A stretch of DNA of 64,000 nucleotides. It comes from Gammaproteobacteria bacterium (GTDB taxonomy: Bacteria; Pseudomonadota; Gammaproteobacteria; JAUZRS01). Both the position numbers and the translations under genes were made by a program. The stretch's first letter is position 1; each line of letters opens with the position of its first letter. The notes below the pieces were generated by a model. That model worked only from the letters and a program-made list of their open reading frames with translations, made no database searches and had not been told where the DNA came from. The stretch covers positions 376,121 through 440,120 of the forward strand of contig JAUZSP010000006.1 in NCBI GenBank assembly GCA_030949385.1. The letters are read 5' to 3'. Below, piece after piece: positions 38,794 to 47,811 of this stretch.

Positions 38794-39525
38794 TTAAAAA
38801 TGAAACCGCGTACTGATCAGAGTGCGTTGTTCTTGGTTGTTATTGAGATCTTGGCTGATTCCGCCTTCCAGTACCCAGCTTTGTTGAATCCATTGCAGGC
38901 CGAGGGTCAGTTGATGAGTGGTGTTTTGCTCTTGCTGCCAGCGGCCATTTAATTCCACTACCGTATTGATTTCATTGCTAAAGCCCCATTCGGGACGCTC
39001 GCTTGGCGTGAGTCGATATTGCCAAGAGAGGTCATAACGACCCCGATCAAGGCGCTCTCCGGTGCCAATTTGATAGAGTGCATCAAGGTCTATTTCATGG
39101 CGTTGTTTGAAATGGGTGAAGACAACACCGGCTTGCAGTGCGGTGTCTCGTTCTGTTTCGGTGGCTAAAACAGCACCACCTAATAAGGCCAGACGGTCGG
39201 TGCCATTGAAGTGATCTTGTTGCCACAGAATGTGCCGGTAGAGCAGAGAGAGGTCTCCTTGGCGTTTTTCACCGGCGGGTGAGAGCCGGTAGGGCAGGCC
39301 GATCAGCACCGTCTGTTTTCTGCCCAGACCGTAAGCCACGCCTGTGCTGAGGGTGTCTGTTTTGCTGTCGTCATTACGTTCAATGCTGATGCGCATAACC
39401 GCGCCGCCCTTTTTGACGGGCAGGGCGACAAAAGAGCGTAACGCCATCGCGTAAGCGTTGCTGCTCAGCAGCAGGGTTAGGCCGAAGGCGGTCACTGAGG
39501 CTCTTGTGCAGTGCCTATTTTGCAT
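38794..39525 (-). CDS. Predicted outer-membrane beta-barrel protein, unknown
   Basis: About 243 residues with a signal peptide (VTAFGLTLLLSSNAYAMA) and alternating strands ending in aromatic ISTRFHF, a typical outer-membrane barrel C-terminus. Segments such as STGVAYGLGRKQTVLIGLPYR and RYDLSWQYRLTPSERPEWGF look like barrel strands. It could start at 39525 or 39531; both overlap the MerP-like gene upstream, so it is the last gene of the metal-related operon. A role as outer-membrane channel or sensor for the same system is an inference. Confidence 0.65.
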   Translation of the reverse strand: MQNRHCTRASVTAFGLTLLLSSNAYAMALRSFVALPVKKGGAVMRISIERNDDSKTDTLSTGVAYGLGRKQTVLIGLPYRLSPAGEKRQGDLSLLYRHILWQQDHFNGTDRLALLGGAVLATETERDTALQAGVVFTHFKQRHEIDLDALYQIGTGERLDRGRYDLSWQYRLTPSERPEWGFSNEINTVVELNGRWQQEQNTTHQLTLGLQWIQQSWVLEGGISQDLNNNQEQRTLISTRFHF

Positions 39526-39814
39526 TCTCATCTCCTTGAACCGTGATTTTTACTGGGGTGAAACCGGTCTCTAGCACCGCTTGTTTGAGGCTTTCTAAGC
39601 TGGGTTGGTTTGGCTCTGTTTCAAGGCGTATTTTTTTCTGTTTTAGGCTGACATCGACCTTAGAGACGGCGCTCATTTTTTCAAATGTGCGTTGCAGACT
39701 GTCCACACAAAAGGCGCAGGTCATGCCGTAGACATCAATTTCGACTACTCTGGCTTGGGCTGTGGGGTTTATCCAGAGTGTGGCAAACAGCAGGCTAACA
39801 ATGAGGTTTTTCAT
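39515..39814 (-). CDS. MerP-like periplasmic heavy-metal-binding protein
   Basis: A 99-residue protein with a signal peptide (MKNLIVSLLFATLWINPTAQA) and one HMA fold. YGMTCAFCVDSLQRTFEKM carries the GMTCxxC metal site, followed by VSKVDVSLKQKKIRLETEP and LKQAVLETGFTPV, as in MerP. MerP captures Hg(II) or a related soft metal in the periplasm and hands it to a membrane transporter. It lies 12 bases after the MerT-like gene in an operon controlled by the divergent MerR-type regulator. Confidence 0.85.
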   Translation of the reverse strand: MKNLIVSLLFATLWINPTAQARVVEIDVYGMTCAFCVDSLQRTFEKMSAVSKVDVSLKQKKIRLETEPNQPSLESLKQAVLETGFTPVKITVQGDENAK

Positions 39815-39826
39815 GGTCTTACTCCT

Positions 39827-40222
39827 TTAAAGATTGAGCAGTTGGCGTAGGGGTAACAGTAAAATGCTAAAGAAAAAGCCGATGCACCAGACGCTTAAGC
39901 TGATCCAAAAGAGGCGTTTGTTCCATTGCTTTGAGGTTTGGCATTGAGCGGCCAGAACAGGGTCAGTCGGACAGCTCTGATTGGGTCGCCAGATCACCCA
40001 CGCCAGAAAAGCCAGCAGCAGAGCGGCTAGGCTCAGTGTCCAGAGTTTCTGTTCGGCCAAAAAGAGCAGGCCGGGTACGTTGTAGTTGAGGCTGGCCACC
40101 ACAGCTCCAAAGCCGAGTGAAACGAGCAGAACGGGCAGAGCGCAGCAGATGAGAGTGCCGCTGCTGATAAACAGGGTGAGCCACTTTAGCTGTCCTGTGC
40201 GGTGCTCGTTATTTAGCTTCAT
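39827..40222 (-). CDS. MerT-like metal-transport membrane protein
   Basis: About 131 residues from the ATG at 40222, with a purine-rich ribosome site (AGAGG); an upstream extension overlaps the GDCC gene and is rejected. Three membrane segments: LTLFISSGTLICCALPVLLVSLGFG with the adjacent CC pair typical of MerT, LWTLSLAALLLAFLAWVIW and LFWISLSVWCIGFFFSILLL. A further Cys pair lies in the loop (QSC...AQC). It should carry Hg(II) or a similar thiophilic metal inward from the MerP-like protein. No mercuric reductase follows. Confidence 0.8.
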   Translation of the reverse strand: MKLNNEHRTGQLKWLTLFISSGTLICCALPVLLVSLGFGAVVASLNYNVPGLLFLAEQKLWTLSLAALLLAFLAWVIWRPNQSCPTDPVLAAQCQTSKQWNKRLFWISLSVWCIGFFFSILLLPLRQLLNL

Positions 40223-40226
40223 ATCT

Positions 40227-40439
40227 CTATTCCTCTGTTGTTTGTTGCAGTTGAATGGGTGGGCAGGGTACGGAACCGTAGGAGCAAAAAACGCAGCAGT
40301 CGCCTTGTTTGGGTTTGAGTACGGTTTGGCAGCCGTTGCATTGATGAAACCAGAGACAGGCATCGGTGGGCATGGTGAGCTGTTCTTGATGGCCGCATTT
40401 GGGACAGGTGAGAGTGGATTCGGTGACGGTGGTTTTCAT
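40227..40439 (-). CDS. GDCC-motif small cysteine-rich protein (mer-associated)
   Basis: A 70-residue protein starting at ATG 40439. It has a zinc-ribbon-like CPKCGHQEQL and CNGCQTVLKPKQGDCCVFCSYG, followed by SVPCPPIQ. The GDCCxxCSYGxxxCPxxQ pattern defines a small family common in mercury-type operons. Its exact job is unknown; metal binding is likely from ten cysteines. First gene after the MerR operator, 4 bases before the MerT-like start. Confidence 0.85.
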   Translation of the reverse strand: MKTTVTESTLTCPKCGHQEQLTMPTDACLWFHQCNGCQTVLKPKQGDCCVFCSYGSVPCPPIQLQQTTEE

Positions 40440-40473
40440 CGTGCTTTTGCTCTTGTGGTGATTTCTATCTGCT

Positions 40474-40504
40474 ACTATAAAACCTGTAGTTACTACAGGT
40501 TCAA
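40474..40504 (-). promoter_or_regulatory. MerR-type promoter-operator with 19-bp spacer
   Basis: On the minus strand, -35 TTGAAC (40499-40504) and -10 TATAGT (40474-40479) are separated by 19 bases, the overlong spacing that MerR-family activators correct by twisting DNA. Inside the spacer region lies the perfect inverted repeat ACCTGTAG-TTA-CTACAGGT. It serves the metal operon on minus and lies just upstream of the regulator gene on plus. Confidence 0.88.
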
Positions 40505-40517
40505 GGGTTTTTTTATC

Positions 40518-40928
40518 ATGAGTGAAAAAAAATTTAGCATTGGTCAATTGGCTAAAAAGGTGGGCTGCAAAGTGGAGACGGTTCACTACTACGAGAAGGC
40601 CGCTTTGCTGCCAGAGCCACCGCGTACGGAAGGCGGCCATCGGATTTATGCCTTGGCTGATGTAAAACGCTTGCATTTTATTCGTCGCTGTCGAGAGTTG
40701 GGTTTTCGCATTGAGCAGATTAGGGAGTTGCTTAAATTTATTGATGAGCCGGGTCACTACTGCGGTGAAGTGAAGGCGATGGCGATGGTGCAAGCCCGTG
40801 AGGTGCAGCAAAAAATAGAGGATTTAAAACGGCTGCAAGGGGCGTTGAACGACATGGTGGGGCAATGCAAGGGCAGTGTGTATACGATTGATAATTGTCC
40901 GATTATTGATGCGCTTTATCTGGAGTGA
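40518..40928 (+). CDS. MerR-family metal-responsive regulator
   Basis: A 136-residue protein from ATG 40518. The N-terminal winged HTH (FSIGQLAKKVGCKVETVHYYEKAALLPEPPRTEGGHRIY) is followed by LHFIRRCRELGFRIEQIRELL and a dimerisation helix. Three cysteines, in HYCGEVKA, VGQCKGSV and DNCPIIDAL, sit like the Hg(II)-binding Cys82, Cys117 and Cys126 of MerR, with one extra residue between the last two. It should activate the divergent operon through the palindrome at 40474-40504. Mercury is the best guess; Cd, Pb or Zn cannot be excluded. Its end overlaps the convergent lysR gene by 13 bases. Confidence 0.88.
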   Translation: MSEKKFSIGQLAKKVGCKVETVHYYEKAALLPEPPRTEGGHRIYALADVKRLHFIRRCRELGFRIEQIRELLKFIDEPGHYCGEVKAMAMVQAREVQQKIEDLKRLQGALNDMVGQCKGSVYTIDNCPIIDALYLE

Positions 40929-41803
40929 TCTGGGTTTTTTTGTGCTGAGAGTGTGTTGATAAAGGCGTGAGCGGCGTTGGAGAGGATTCGCTCTCGATGC
41001 TGGACGTAACCCAGCTGGCGTTGGATCTGGATGTCGCTGAGCTTGAGACAGAGCAGATCATCGTTGCAGAGGCTCTCAGGCAGTACGCTCCAACCGAGAC
41101 CGATGCCGACCATGCTTTTAATCGTCTCCAGATAGTGGGTCTCTAGGGCAATTTTGAGCGGTGTGTTTTGAGGTTGCAGCGCTTGGTCGATGAGGTCGCG
41201 GGTGTAGGTGCCTTGGCTGGGAAGAATTGCGGGGTAGGGCAGTAGGTCTTTTAGCTTTAAATTTTTTTGCTGGCTCAGGGGGTGGGTTTTGTTGACCATA
41301 AAGAGCATGGGGTCTTGCCATAACAGATGGGTTGTAAGGCGGCGGTTGCTCTCTTGTGGCAGTGTTACCACCGCCAGTTCCAAGGCTCCGCTCAAGACCT
41401 TTTGACAGGCCTCTTCGGAGTCGAGAAAGTGCAGATCAAGTTCCACCTCGGGGTAACGGTGTGTAAAGGTCTGTAGATGAGTGGGCAGCCGATGCAGGCC
41501 GATGTGGTGGCTGGTGCCGATGCTGAGGGTGCCGCCGATGGTGTTGTGTAAGTTGTGCATCAATTGGCGGCACTGTTCGACTTCGCCGATGATTTTTTTG
41601 GCGCGGGGCAGCAGAAGGTTGCCCGCTTCGGTGAGGTTGATGTGACGACCGATGCGATCAAACAGGCGGCAGTTCAGCTCGTTTTCGAGGTTGGCAATGC
41701 GCTTGCTGATGGCCGATTGGCTTAGGTGCAGGATGAGGGCGGCCTTTGAAAAGGAGTTGCTTTTGGCGACGGCCAGAAAGGCCTGTAGAGTTTGGATTTC
41801 CAT
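40916..41803 (-). CDS. LysR-family transcriptional regulator
   Basis: A 295-residue regulator. The N-terminal HTH is MEIQTLQAFLAVAKSNSFSK followed by AALILHLSQSAISKRIANLE, and LFDRIGRHINLTEAGNLLLPRAKKI completes the DNA-binding region. The rest is a LysR substrate-binding domain (GTLSIGTSHHIGLHRLPTHL; IGLGWSVLPESL). The effector is unknown. It is divergent from the AlbA_2 gene at 41916 with 112 bases between starts, so it may control that gene, itself, or both. Confidence 0.93.
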   Translation of the reverse strand: MEIQTLQAFLAVAKSNSFSKAALILHLSQSAISKRIANLENELNCRLFDRIGRHINLTEAGNLLLPRAKKIIGEVEQCRQLMHNLHNTIGGTLSIGTSHHIGLHRLPTHLQTFTHRYPEVELDLHFLDSEEACQKVLSGALELAVVTLPQESNRRLTTHLLWQDPMLFMVNKTHPLSQQKNLKLKDLLPYPAILPSQGTYTRDLIDQALQPQNTPLKIALETHYLETIKSMVGIGLGWSVLPESLCNDDLLCLKLSDIQIQRQLGYVQHRERILSNAAHAFINTLSAQKNPDHSR

Positions 41804-41915
41804 ATTCTGCTCATTGTAACGCGCTTGCTTTCCAACGTATCATCCGAAAGATGAAGGGTGTGATTGAATCTGCTCTCCTCTGATTTATTTTTTTATTATT
41901 ATCTGGATCGTTGCC

Positions 41916-43136
41916 ATGTTGAAAACGGAACTGCTGGAAATCATTGTCAATGGGGAAAACTCTGGGGTTGAGTTTAAACGCGATGATATTCGACCAGAAC
42001 AATTGGCAAAAGAAGTGGTGGCGCTGGCCAATTTTCAGGGGGGGAAAGTGCTGTTGGGGGTTGAAGATGACGGCAGCGTCAGTGGCATTCAACGCAATAA
42101 ATTGGAAGAGTGGGTGATGAATACGCTGCAAAGTAAAATTCACCCGATGATGTTGCCTTTTTACGAAGAGATAAAAGTGGCTGAGGGAACGTTCGTTGCG
42201 GTTATCAGTTTTCCGCAAGGGATTTCTAAACCTTATGTGGTGCGTGATCGTGGTAAAGAAGAGATTTTTATCCGTGTGGGTTCGACCTCTCGTCTTGCGA
42301 CCAGAGAGCAGCAGATGCGTCTGTTTGAGTTGGGGGGGATGTTGCACACGGAGGTGATGCCCATACCTCGTACCGGCATGGAGTGCTTAGATGAAGCGCG
42401 GTTGTTGAATTATCTGAAAGACATTTTGCGTGATCCAGATCTACCCACAACACCCGAGCAGTGGCAGGTGCGCTTGCTCGGGCTGGGTTTTCTTACCGAG
42501 GTTGCGGATCAGGTTTGCTGCACCATTGCGGGCTTGGTTCTATTTGGAAAAAAACCACGGCGCTATTTAAAACAAGCGGGGTTACGGGTGTTTGTCTTTC
42601 AGGGTGAGGATAAATCGTATCAGGCGCTGTTGGATGAGATTTTAGATGCGCCGATGGTGGGGCGTTGGGACGTGGATGCAGCGGGTAAAACGCTGCTGGA
42701 CGGAGGGCTTGTCGAACGGTTTATGGACGCGATTAGCCCGTTTATTTCACAGCAAGGCAGTGAGATCAACCTTGGTTTGCGTCGAGAAACGCAGTGGTTT
42801 TATCCTCTGGAAGCGGTGCGTGAAGTGCTGTTGAATGCGTTGGCGCATCGAGATTGGACGCGCTTTGTGGAGATCGAGGTGGGCAGTTATCGAGACCGCT
42901 TTGAGGTGATCAGCCCAGGCGCGTTGCCCAATTCCATGTCCGTTGAAAAGATGAAAGCCGGTCAGCGTTCGCCGCGAAACAGCATTATCATGGAGGTGCT
43001 GCGGGATTACGGTTATGTGGATTATCGCGGCATGGGGGTGCGAACAAAAATTGTGCCATTGACACGGGCATTGACGGGCAAAGAGCCGGACTTTATAGCC
43101 TCTGAGGATGCACTGACCACGGTTCTTTATCGTTAA
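41916..43136 (+). CDS. AlbA_2/Schlafen-domain protein with RecG-like C-terminus
   Basis: A 406-residue protein. The N-terminal AlbA_2 (Schlafen-type) domain shows VEFKRDDIRPEQLAKEVVALAN, GGKVLLGVEDDGSVSGI and EIFIRVGSTSRLATREQ. The C-terminal part contains VREVLLNALAHRDWT and FEVISPGALPNSMSVEKMKAGQRSPRN, the GHKL/RecG-like ATP-binding domain of COG2865 proteins. These are usually annotated as putative DNA-binding or transcription regulators, and some occur near defence genes. The function here is not known. Located between a LysR regulator and mnmC. Confidence 0.85.
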   Translation: MLKTELLEIIVNGENSGVEFKRDDIRPEQLAKEVVALANFQGGKVLLGVEDDGSVSGIQRNKLEEWVMNTLQSKIHPMMLPFYEEIKVAEGTFVAVISFPQGISKPYVVRDRGKEEIFIRVGSTSRLATREQQMRLFELGGMLHTEVMPIPRTGMECLDEARLLNYLKDILRDPDLPTTPEQWQVRLLGLGFLTEVADQVCCTIAGLVLFGKKPRRYLKQAGLRVFVFQGEDKSYQALLDEILDAPMVGRWDVDAAGKTLLDGGLVERFMDAISPFISQQGSEINLGLRRETQWFYPLEAVREVLLNALAHRDWTRFVEIEVGSYRDRFEVISPGALPNSMSVEKMKAGQRSPRNSIIMEVLRDYGYVDYRGMGVRTKIVPLTRALTGKEPDFIASEDALTTVLYR

Positions 43137-43145
43137 AATACCATT

Positions 43146-45104
43146 ATGCAAAAAAAGTTAGAGGTGGAAGCGGCTCTGTTGGAGTGGAGCGATAATGACC
43201 CATTTTCCATCAAAGGAGAGGATTGTTATTACGCCCACGGCTCCGGTTTGGCGGAGAGCAAATATGTGTTTTTGCAGCAGAATAATTTACCACAGGCGTG
43301 GTTAGGCCGAGATCAATTTACCGTTCTAGAGACCGGTTTTGGTACGGGGCTGAATTTTTTGGCCACTTGGCAGCTCTGGTCTCAAACGGCTGCCAAAGGC
43401 GCGAGATTGCACTTTATTTCAGTGGAGAAGGCTCCTTTGAGCCGAGCGCATGTGCAAAAAGCCTTGGCACCTTGGTCTGAGTTAGCGCCTTTTTCAGCGG
43501 CTCTGCTGGACTCTTATCCCACGGTGTTGGTGGACGGTTATCATCGGCTGGATTTTTCCAATGGGGTGACGTTGACGCTGCTGCTGGGGGAGGTCTCTGA
43601 GGTGTTGCCACCGCTGGTGGCGCAGGCGGATGTTTGTTATCTGGACGGTTTTAATCCGGCTAAAAACCCCAGTATGTGGAGGCCAGAGACCTTGGTTCTG
43701 GTGGCGGAAAAATTAAAGCTGGGGGCGACGTTTGCCACCTTTACCGCAGCGGGAAACGTACGCCGTGCGCTGACAGCGGTGGGGTTTGAGGTTAAAAAAG
43801 CCAAGGGTTTTGGTAAAAAGCGCGAAATGCTGTTTGGGCGTTTATTAAAAAACCCAGCGCAGAAAAAATCAGCGCCGTGGTTTGATCTGCCGCCTCGGCA
43901 AGCGGCCACTTCGGTGGCGGTGATCGGTGCAGGCATCGCGGGGGTGGCGGTGGCGGCGGCCTTGGCCAATCGGGGCTACGCGGTGACGCTGTTTGAGGCG
44001 CAGGCTGAGCTGGCCGCTGGAGCTTCGGGCAATCCGCAGGCGGTGGTTTTGCCTGCCCTGACCGCCGATGAGAGCCTCTATGGGCGTTTTTATCGAGCGG
44101 CGTTTTTGTATACGCAACAGCGATTGGGGGCGTTGCAGCAAAAAGAGCCAAAAATGGTGTGGCAAGGCTGTGGTGTGGTGCAGTTGGCGTTTAATCAGCG
44201 GCTGCTCAAACGTCAGCGGGCGGTGGCAGCGCATTATCAAAATCAGCCCTCCCTCTGTCGTGCCGTGAGTGCGGCGGAGATTGAGCGGCTCTCTGGGGTG
44301 TCGGTATCGAACTCGGGTCTGTTTTATCCGCTGGCGGGGTATCTTGATCCAACCGAGTTGTGTAAGGCTCTGCTGGCTGAGGCGAAACCGATTGAACGCA
44401 TTTTTAATTGCCCGATTGAAAAAATAGAACGTAAAAAAGATCAGTGGCAGTTGCAACAAAAAAACAGCGGTCAATTTTATCATGCCGATTTGCTGGTGTT
44501 GGCCAGCGGTGCGGAGCTGAAAAATGTGGTGCAGGCGGGTTATCTTGATCTGACTCCGGCACGAGGGCAATTAACTCAAATTCCAGCGACGACGGAGAGT
44601 GAAAGTTTGGCCTGTGTGCTTTGTCATGAGGGCTATCTGCTGCCCTGTGTTGAGGGGCAACATTTGATCGGCGCGACCTACAGCAATGAGGATTTAAGCC
44701 TTGAATTGCTCGCAGAGGATCAGCAGAAAAATTGGCAGACGTTGCAGCGTTATCTGCCCCGTTTTGCGGGTGGGAAGCCAGAGGCATTATCGGGGCGAGT
44801 GGCTTTGCGAGGAACAACGCCGGATCAATTGCCATTGGTGGGTGGTTTGCTGGAGCCAGAAGGATTTAATGAAGTGTATGACGATCTTTGTCATGGTCGA
44901 TCAGGTGAGAAGTATTCAGCACCGTCTTATGAAAAAGGGCTTTATGTTTTGGCGGGGTTGGGGTCAAGAGGCTTGAGCAGTGCGTTATTGAGTGCAGAGT
45001 TGCTTGCCTGTCAGATGAGTGGTGAGCCGCTGCCACTGGAAAAAGCGTTGGTGGATGGGTTAAACCCGAATCGTTTTTTAGTGCGGAAGTTGAAAAGAAA
45101 ATAA
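43146..45104 (+). CDS. mnmC: Bifunctional tRNA mnm5s2U biosynthesis protein MnmC
   Basis: A 652-residue fusion of the usual gammaproteobacterial size. The N-terminal methyltransferase (MnmC2 activity, nm5U to mnm5U) has LETGFGTGLNFLATW and VCYLDGFNPAKNPSMW. The C-terminal FAD oxidoreductase (MnmC1, cmnm5U to nm5U) starts at VAVIGAGIAGVAVAAALANR near residue 258 and ends with LGSRGLSSALLSAELLA. It completes modification of the wobble U34 in several tRNAs. Starts 9 bases after the AlbA_2 gene. Confidence 0.95.
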   Translation: MQKKLEVEAALLEWSDNDPFSIKGEDCYYAHGSGLAESKYVFLQQNNLPQAWLGRDQFTVLETGFGTGLNFLATWQLWSQTAAKGARLHFISVEKAPLSRAHVQKALAPWSELAPFSAALLDSYPTVLVDGYHRLDFSNGVTLTLLLGEVSEVLPPLVAQADVCYLDGFNPAKNPSMWRPETLVLVAEKLKLGATFATFTAAGNVRRALTAVGFEVKKAKGFGKKREMLFGRLLKNPAQKKSAPWFDLPPRQAATSVAVIGAGIAGVAVAAALANRGYAVTLFEAQAELAAGASGNPQAVVLPALTADESLYGRFYRAAFLYTQQRLGALQQKEPKMVWQGCGVVQLAFNQRLLKRQRAVAAHYQNQPSLCRAVSAAEIERLSGVSVSNSGLFYPLAGYLDPTELCKALLAEAKPIERIFNCPIEKIERKKDQWQLQQKNSGQFYHADLLVLASGAELKNVVQAGYLDLTPARGQLTQIPATTESESLACVLCHEGYLLPCVEGQHLIGATYSNEDLSLELLAEDQQKNWQTLQRYLPRFAGGKPEALSGRVALRGTTPDQLPLVGGLLEPEGFNEVYDDLCHGRSGEKYSAPSYEKGLYVLAGLGSRGLSSALLSAELLACQMSGEPLPLEKALVDGLNPNRFLVRKLKRK

Positions 45105-45151
45105 ATAGAAAGGGGTAGGGTGAGGCGGTTGCTTCACCCGAGAGAAAGGGT

Positions 45152-46183
45152 TTAGTTCAAAGTGCCTTGAATGGGGCGGAAGTTGTCGCTGTAGAGATCG
45201 GTGAACGTTTTGATTTGTGCAGCGCCGAGGGTGACGTGTTTTGCCATTACAGTCCATTGAACCTCTTCGGTACAAGGAGGTGTGGTGAAAGAACCGGTGT
45301 AACGGTAGGCCTTGCCGCTGTCATTGAGTATGTTGGCTACGGCAATATTGATCGTTGCTGAGTCGGTTTGATTGGCTGCGGGCAGAACGGCAGAAAGGGC
45401 TTTTGCCAGTGCTGGATTATTCTCGCCTTGATCAATAAAGAGCCCCACTACGGCGTAACGTGGATTGAAATTGTCTTCATTGGCAAAAACAAAGTGAACT
45501 TCCATAGCGCTCTGTTGGCTGTGGTCTTGGTGTTCACTGCCTGCGTGGAAATGGAACTGAGCTAAGGTGTAGGTGACGTTTTTCAGCTCAATGCTGATTG
45601 CGCCAGCGGTGTCCTTTTCATCCAATTGAATGGTATGGCCGTTGTTTTTACGGCTGAAATTGAGGCCGCTGTCTGCACCTGTGAGGGTTAAGGTGATCAG
45701 TTTGGCATCACCGGCAAAATCGATGGGAGATTGATGTGCCACGTTTTTGTCTACCACAGCTGAACGGTTGCCTGCTTTACAGGTTGCCCATGCGGCATCC
45801 AGCTCACCCCAGTGGATCGGTCCAGTGGCACCGCTGTAGCTGAAGTGGGGTTTTGCGCGATCGGCCATTTTTTTGGTGGTGGGTGCTGGTTTCACTGGCT
45901 CTTTATCTTTTATCGGAGTATTGCTGTTGGCGGCATTGATGCTGCTCAGAATGCTAGACATATCCGCGCTCTCTGCGGATTCTTCAGCAGAGGTTGTGGC
46001 TGCTTTTTCAGTTGCTGCTTCTTCTTTTGTATTTGTTGGTGAGGTTACCGAAGTGGCATCGCGTTCAATGGCCGAATTTTTTTCCGTGCTTAACGTAGGG
46101 GGTTCGGAGTCGCTGCCACAGCCTGTGATGTTGGCTATGAAAAGGGCTGTTATGGCTGGAATAAAGAGGTTTTTATTGAGCAC
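45152..46183 (-). CDS. Alpha-class carbonic anhydrase, lipid-anchored with disordered linker
   Basis: A 343-residue protein. The signal peptide ends in a lipobox (ANITGC), followed by an 80-residue Ser/Thr/Glu/Ala-rich linker (EEAATEKAATTSAEESAES). The alpha-CA domain starts at HFSYSGATGPIHWGEL and has HQSPIDF, the zinc ligands in QFHFHAGSEH and EVHFVF, and GSFTTPPCTEEVQWTVM. It interconverts CO2 and bicarbonate outside the cytoplasm. The linker would let it reach away from the membrane. Convergent with mnmC, divergent from leuC. Confidence 0.93.
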   Translation of the reverse strand: MLNKNLFIPAITALFIANITGCGSDSEPPTLSTEKNSAIERDATSVTSPTNTKEEAATEKAATTSAEESAESADMSSILSSINAANSNTPIKDKEPVKPAPTTKKMADRAKPHFSYSGATGPIHWGELDAAWATCKAGNRSAVVDKNVAHQSPIDFAGDAKLITLTLTGADSGLNFSRKNNGHTIQLDEKDTAGAISIELKNVTYTLAQFHFHAGSEHQDHSQQSAMEVHFVFANEDNFNPRYAVVGLFIDQGENNPALAKALSAVLPAANQTDSATINIAVANILNDSGKAYRYTGSFTTPPCTEEVQWTVMAKHVTLGAAQIKTFTDLYSDNFRPIQGTLN

Positions 46184-46409
46184 GAGGCACTCCTAGTCGA
46201 TTGGAATTGTTGAGGTTCAAACGCTCTTTTGGCGTTATTGGTAGCATAATACCGTTTTTTACCCTTAAAGATCGGATAGAGCTTAAATTTGGCTTAAATG
46301 GGTGTTCATTATTCATTCCTAAAGGGTATTGGTTGTATGAAAATTATGCGTTTGAGTAATATTAAGACTAAGGGTAGGATGATGAATCCATTTTGTAGGA
46401 GATCGGTTG

Positions 46410-47810
46410 GTGGCTGCTAAAAATTTATACGACAAACTTTGGGAATCTCACTTGGTGCGCACGGAAGAAGGCGGTACGGCACTGTTGTACATTGATCGTC
46501 ATCTGGTGCATGAAGTCACTTCACCACAAGCCTTTGAGGGTTTGGCTGTGGCGGGGCGTAAGCCGTGGCGCATTGACAGTATTTTAGCGGTTCCCGATCA
46601 CAATGTACCGACCACCGATCGAGCCGCTGGAATCGCTGATCCGGTGGCGCGCCTGCAAGTAGAAACGCTGGATAAAAACTGCACCGAACTGGGCATTACC
46701 GAGTTTCGGGTCGGTGATCTGCGTCAGGGCATTGTGCATGTGATCGGCCCTGAGCAGGGCGCGACGCTGCCGGGAATGACAGTGGTTTGTGGTGATTCCC
46801 ATACCGCCACTCACGGCGCGTTTGGCGCTCTGGCTTTTGGCATCGGCACCTCTGAGGTGGAGCATGTGCTGGCGACGCAGTGTTTGATTCAGAAAAAATC
46901 CAAGTCGATGTTGATCTCTGTGGACGGTGAAGTCGCTGCGGGTGTCAGTGCGAAAGACATTGTGCTGGCCATTATCGGTGAGATTGGTACTGCTGGTGGT
47001 ACCGGTTACGCCATTGAATTTGGCGGTTCAGCCATTCAAGCCCTCTCGATGGAGGGGCGTATGACGGTCTGTAATATGGCCATTGAAGGCGGTGCGCGGG
47101 CGGGGATGGTGGCGGTGGATCAGACCACCATCGACTATTTAGACAACAGGCCTTACGCACCGAAAGGTGCGATGTGGCAGCAAGCCGTTGCCGCATGGTC
47201 GGAGCTGGTTTCCGATCAGGGGGCGCATTTTGATAAGGTGGTGCGACTGGATGCGAGTGCGATCAAGCCGCAAGTGACCTGGGGAACCTCGCCTGAGATG
47301 GTGGTGGCAGTGGACGCGTGTGTGCCTGACCCAGCAGCAGAAGTGGATGAGGTGAAAGCCAACGGTATGCGCCAAGCTTTGGCGTATATGGATCTGAAAG
47401 CGGGGATGAACATCACCGACATTGCTTTGGATAAGGTCTTTATCGGTTCGTGTACCAATTCGCGCATTGAAGATCTGCGTGCCGCAGCTGGGGTGATTCA
47501 AGGGCGTAAAGTGGCCGATTCCATCACCTTGGCGATGGTGGTGCCCGGTTCAGGTCTGGTGAAACAGCAGGCGGAAAAAGAGGGCTTGGATCGGCTCTTT
47601 ATTGAGGCCGGTTTTGAGTGGCGTGAGCCCGGTTGTTCTATGTGTTTGGCGATGAACGCCGACCGTCTGGAGCCCGGTGAGCGTTGTGCTTCGACTTCCA
47701 ACCGGAACTTTGAGGGTCGTCAGGGGCAAGGTGGACGGACACACTTGGTTAGCCCTGAGATGGCGGCAGCAGCGGCCATTGCTGGTCACTTTGTGGAGTT
47801 AGGAGCCTGA
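46410..47810 (+). CDS. leuC: 3-isopropylmalate dehydratase large subunit
   Basis: A 466-residue aconitase-family subunit for leucine synthesis; with LeuD it isomerises isopropylmalate. Signatures: [45 protein letters not shown] and [13 protein letters not shown], the last two carrying the three Fe-S cysteines. GTG 46410 is preferred over TTG 46407, since TAGGAG at 46396-46401 then lies 8 bases upstream. First gene of leuC-leuD-leuB; leuD follows after 1 base. Confidence 0.97.
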   Translation: MAAKNLYDKLWESHLVRTEEGGTALLYIDRHLVHEVTSPQAFEGLAVAGRKPWRIDSILAVPDHNVPTTDRAAGIADPVARLQVETLDKNCTELGITEFRVGDLRQGIVHVIGPEQGATLPGMTVVCGDSHTATHGAFGALAFGIGTSEVEHVLATQCLIQKKSKSMLISVDGEVAAGVSAKDIVLAIIGEIGTAGGTGYAIEFGGSAIQALSMEGRMTVCNMAIEGGARAGMVAVDQTTIDYLDNRPYAPKGAMWQQAVAAWSELVSDQGAHFDKVVRLDASAIKPQVTWGTSPEMVVAVDACVPDPAAEVDEVKANGMRQALAYMDLKAGMNITDIALDKVFIGSCTNSRIEDLRAAAGVIQGRKVADSITLAMVVPGSGLVKQQAEKEGLDRLFIEAGFEWREPGCSMCLAMNADRLEPGERCASTSNRNFEGRQGQGGRTHLVSPEMAAAAAIAGHFVELGA

Positions 47811-47811
47811 T

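Noticed and set aside
40086-40517. 144-residue N-terminal extension of the MerR-type gene
   Set aside because: The MerR fold starts exactly at ATG 40518, and the extension would run through the operator and the divergent GDCC and MerT-like genes.
46337-46420. 27-codon ORF overlapping the leuC start, considered as a leucine attenuation leader
   Set aside because: It has one Leu codon, no attenuator hairpin with T-run follows, and it overlaps leuC.
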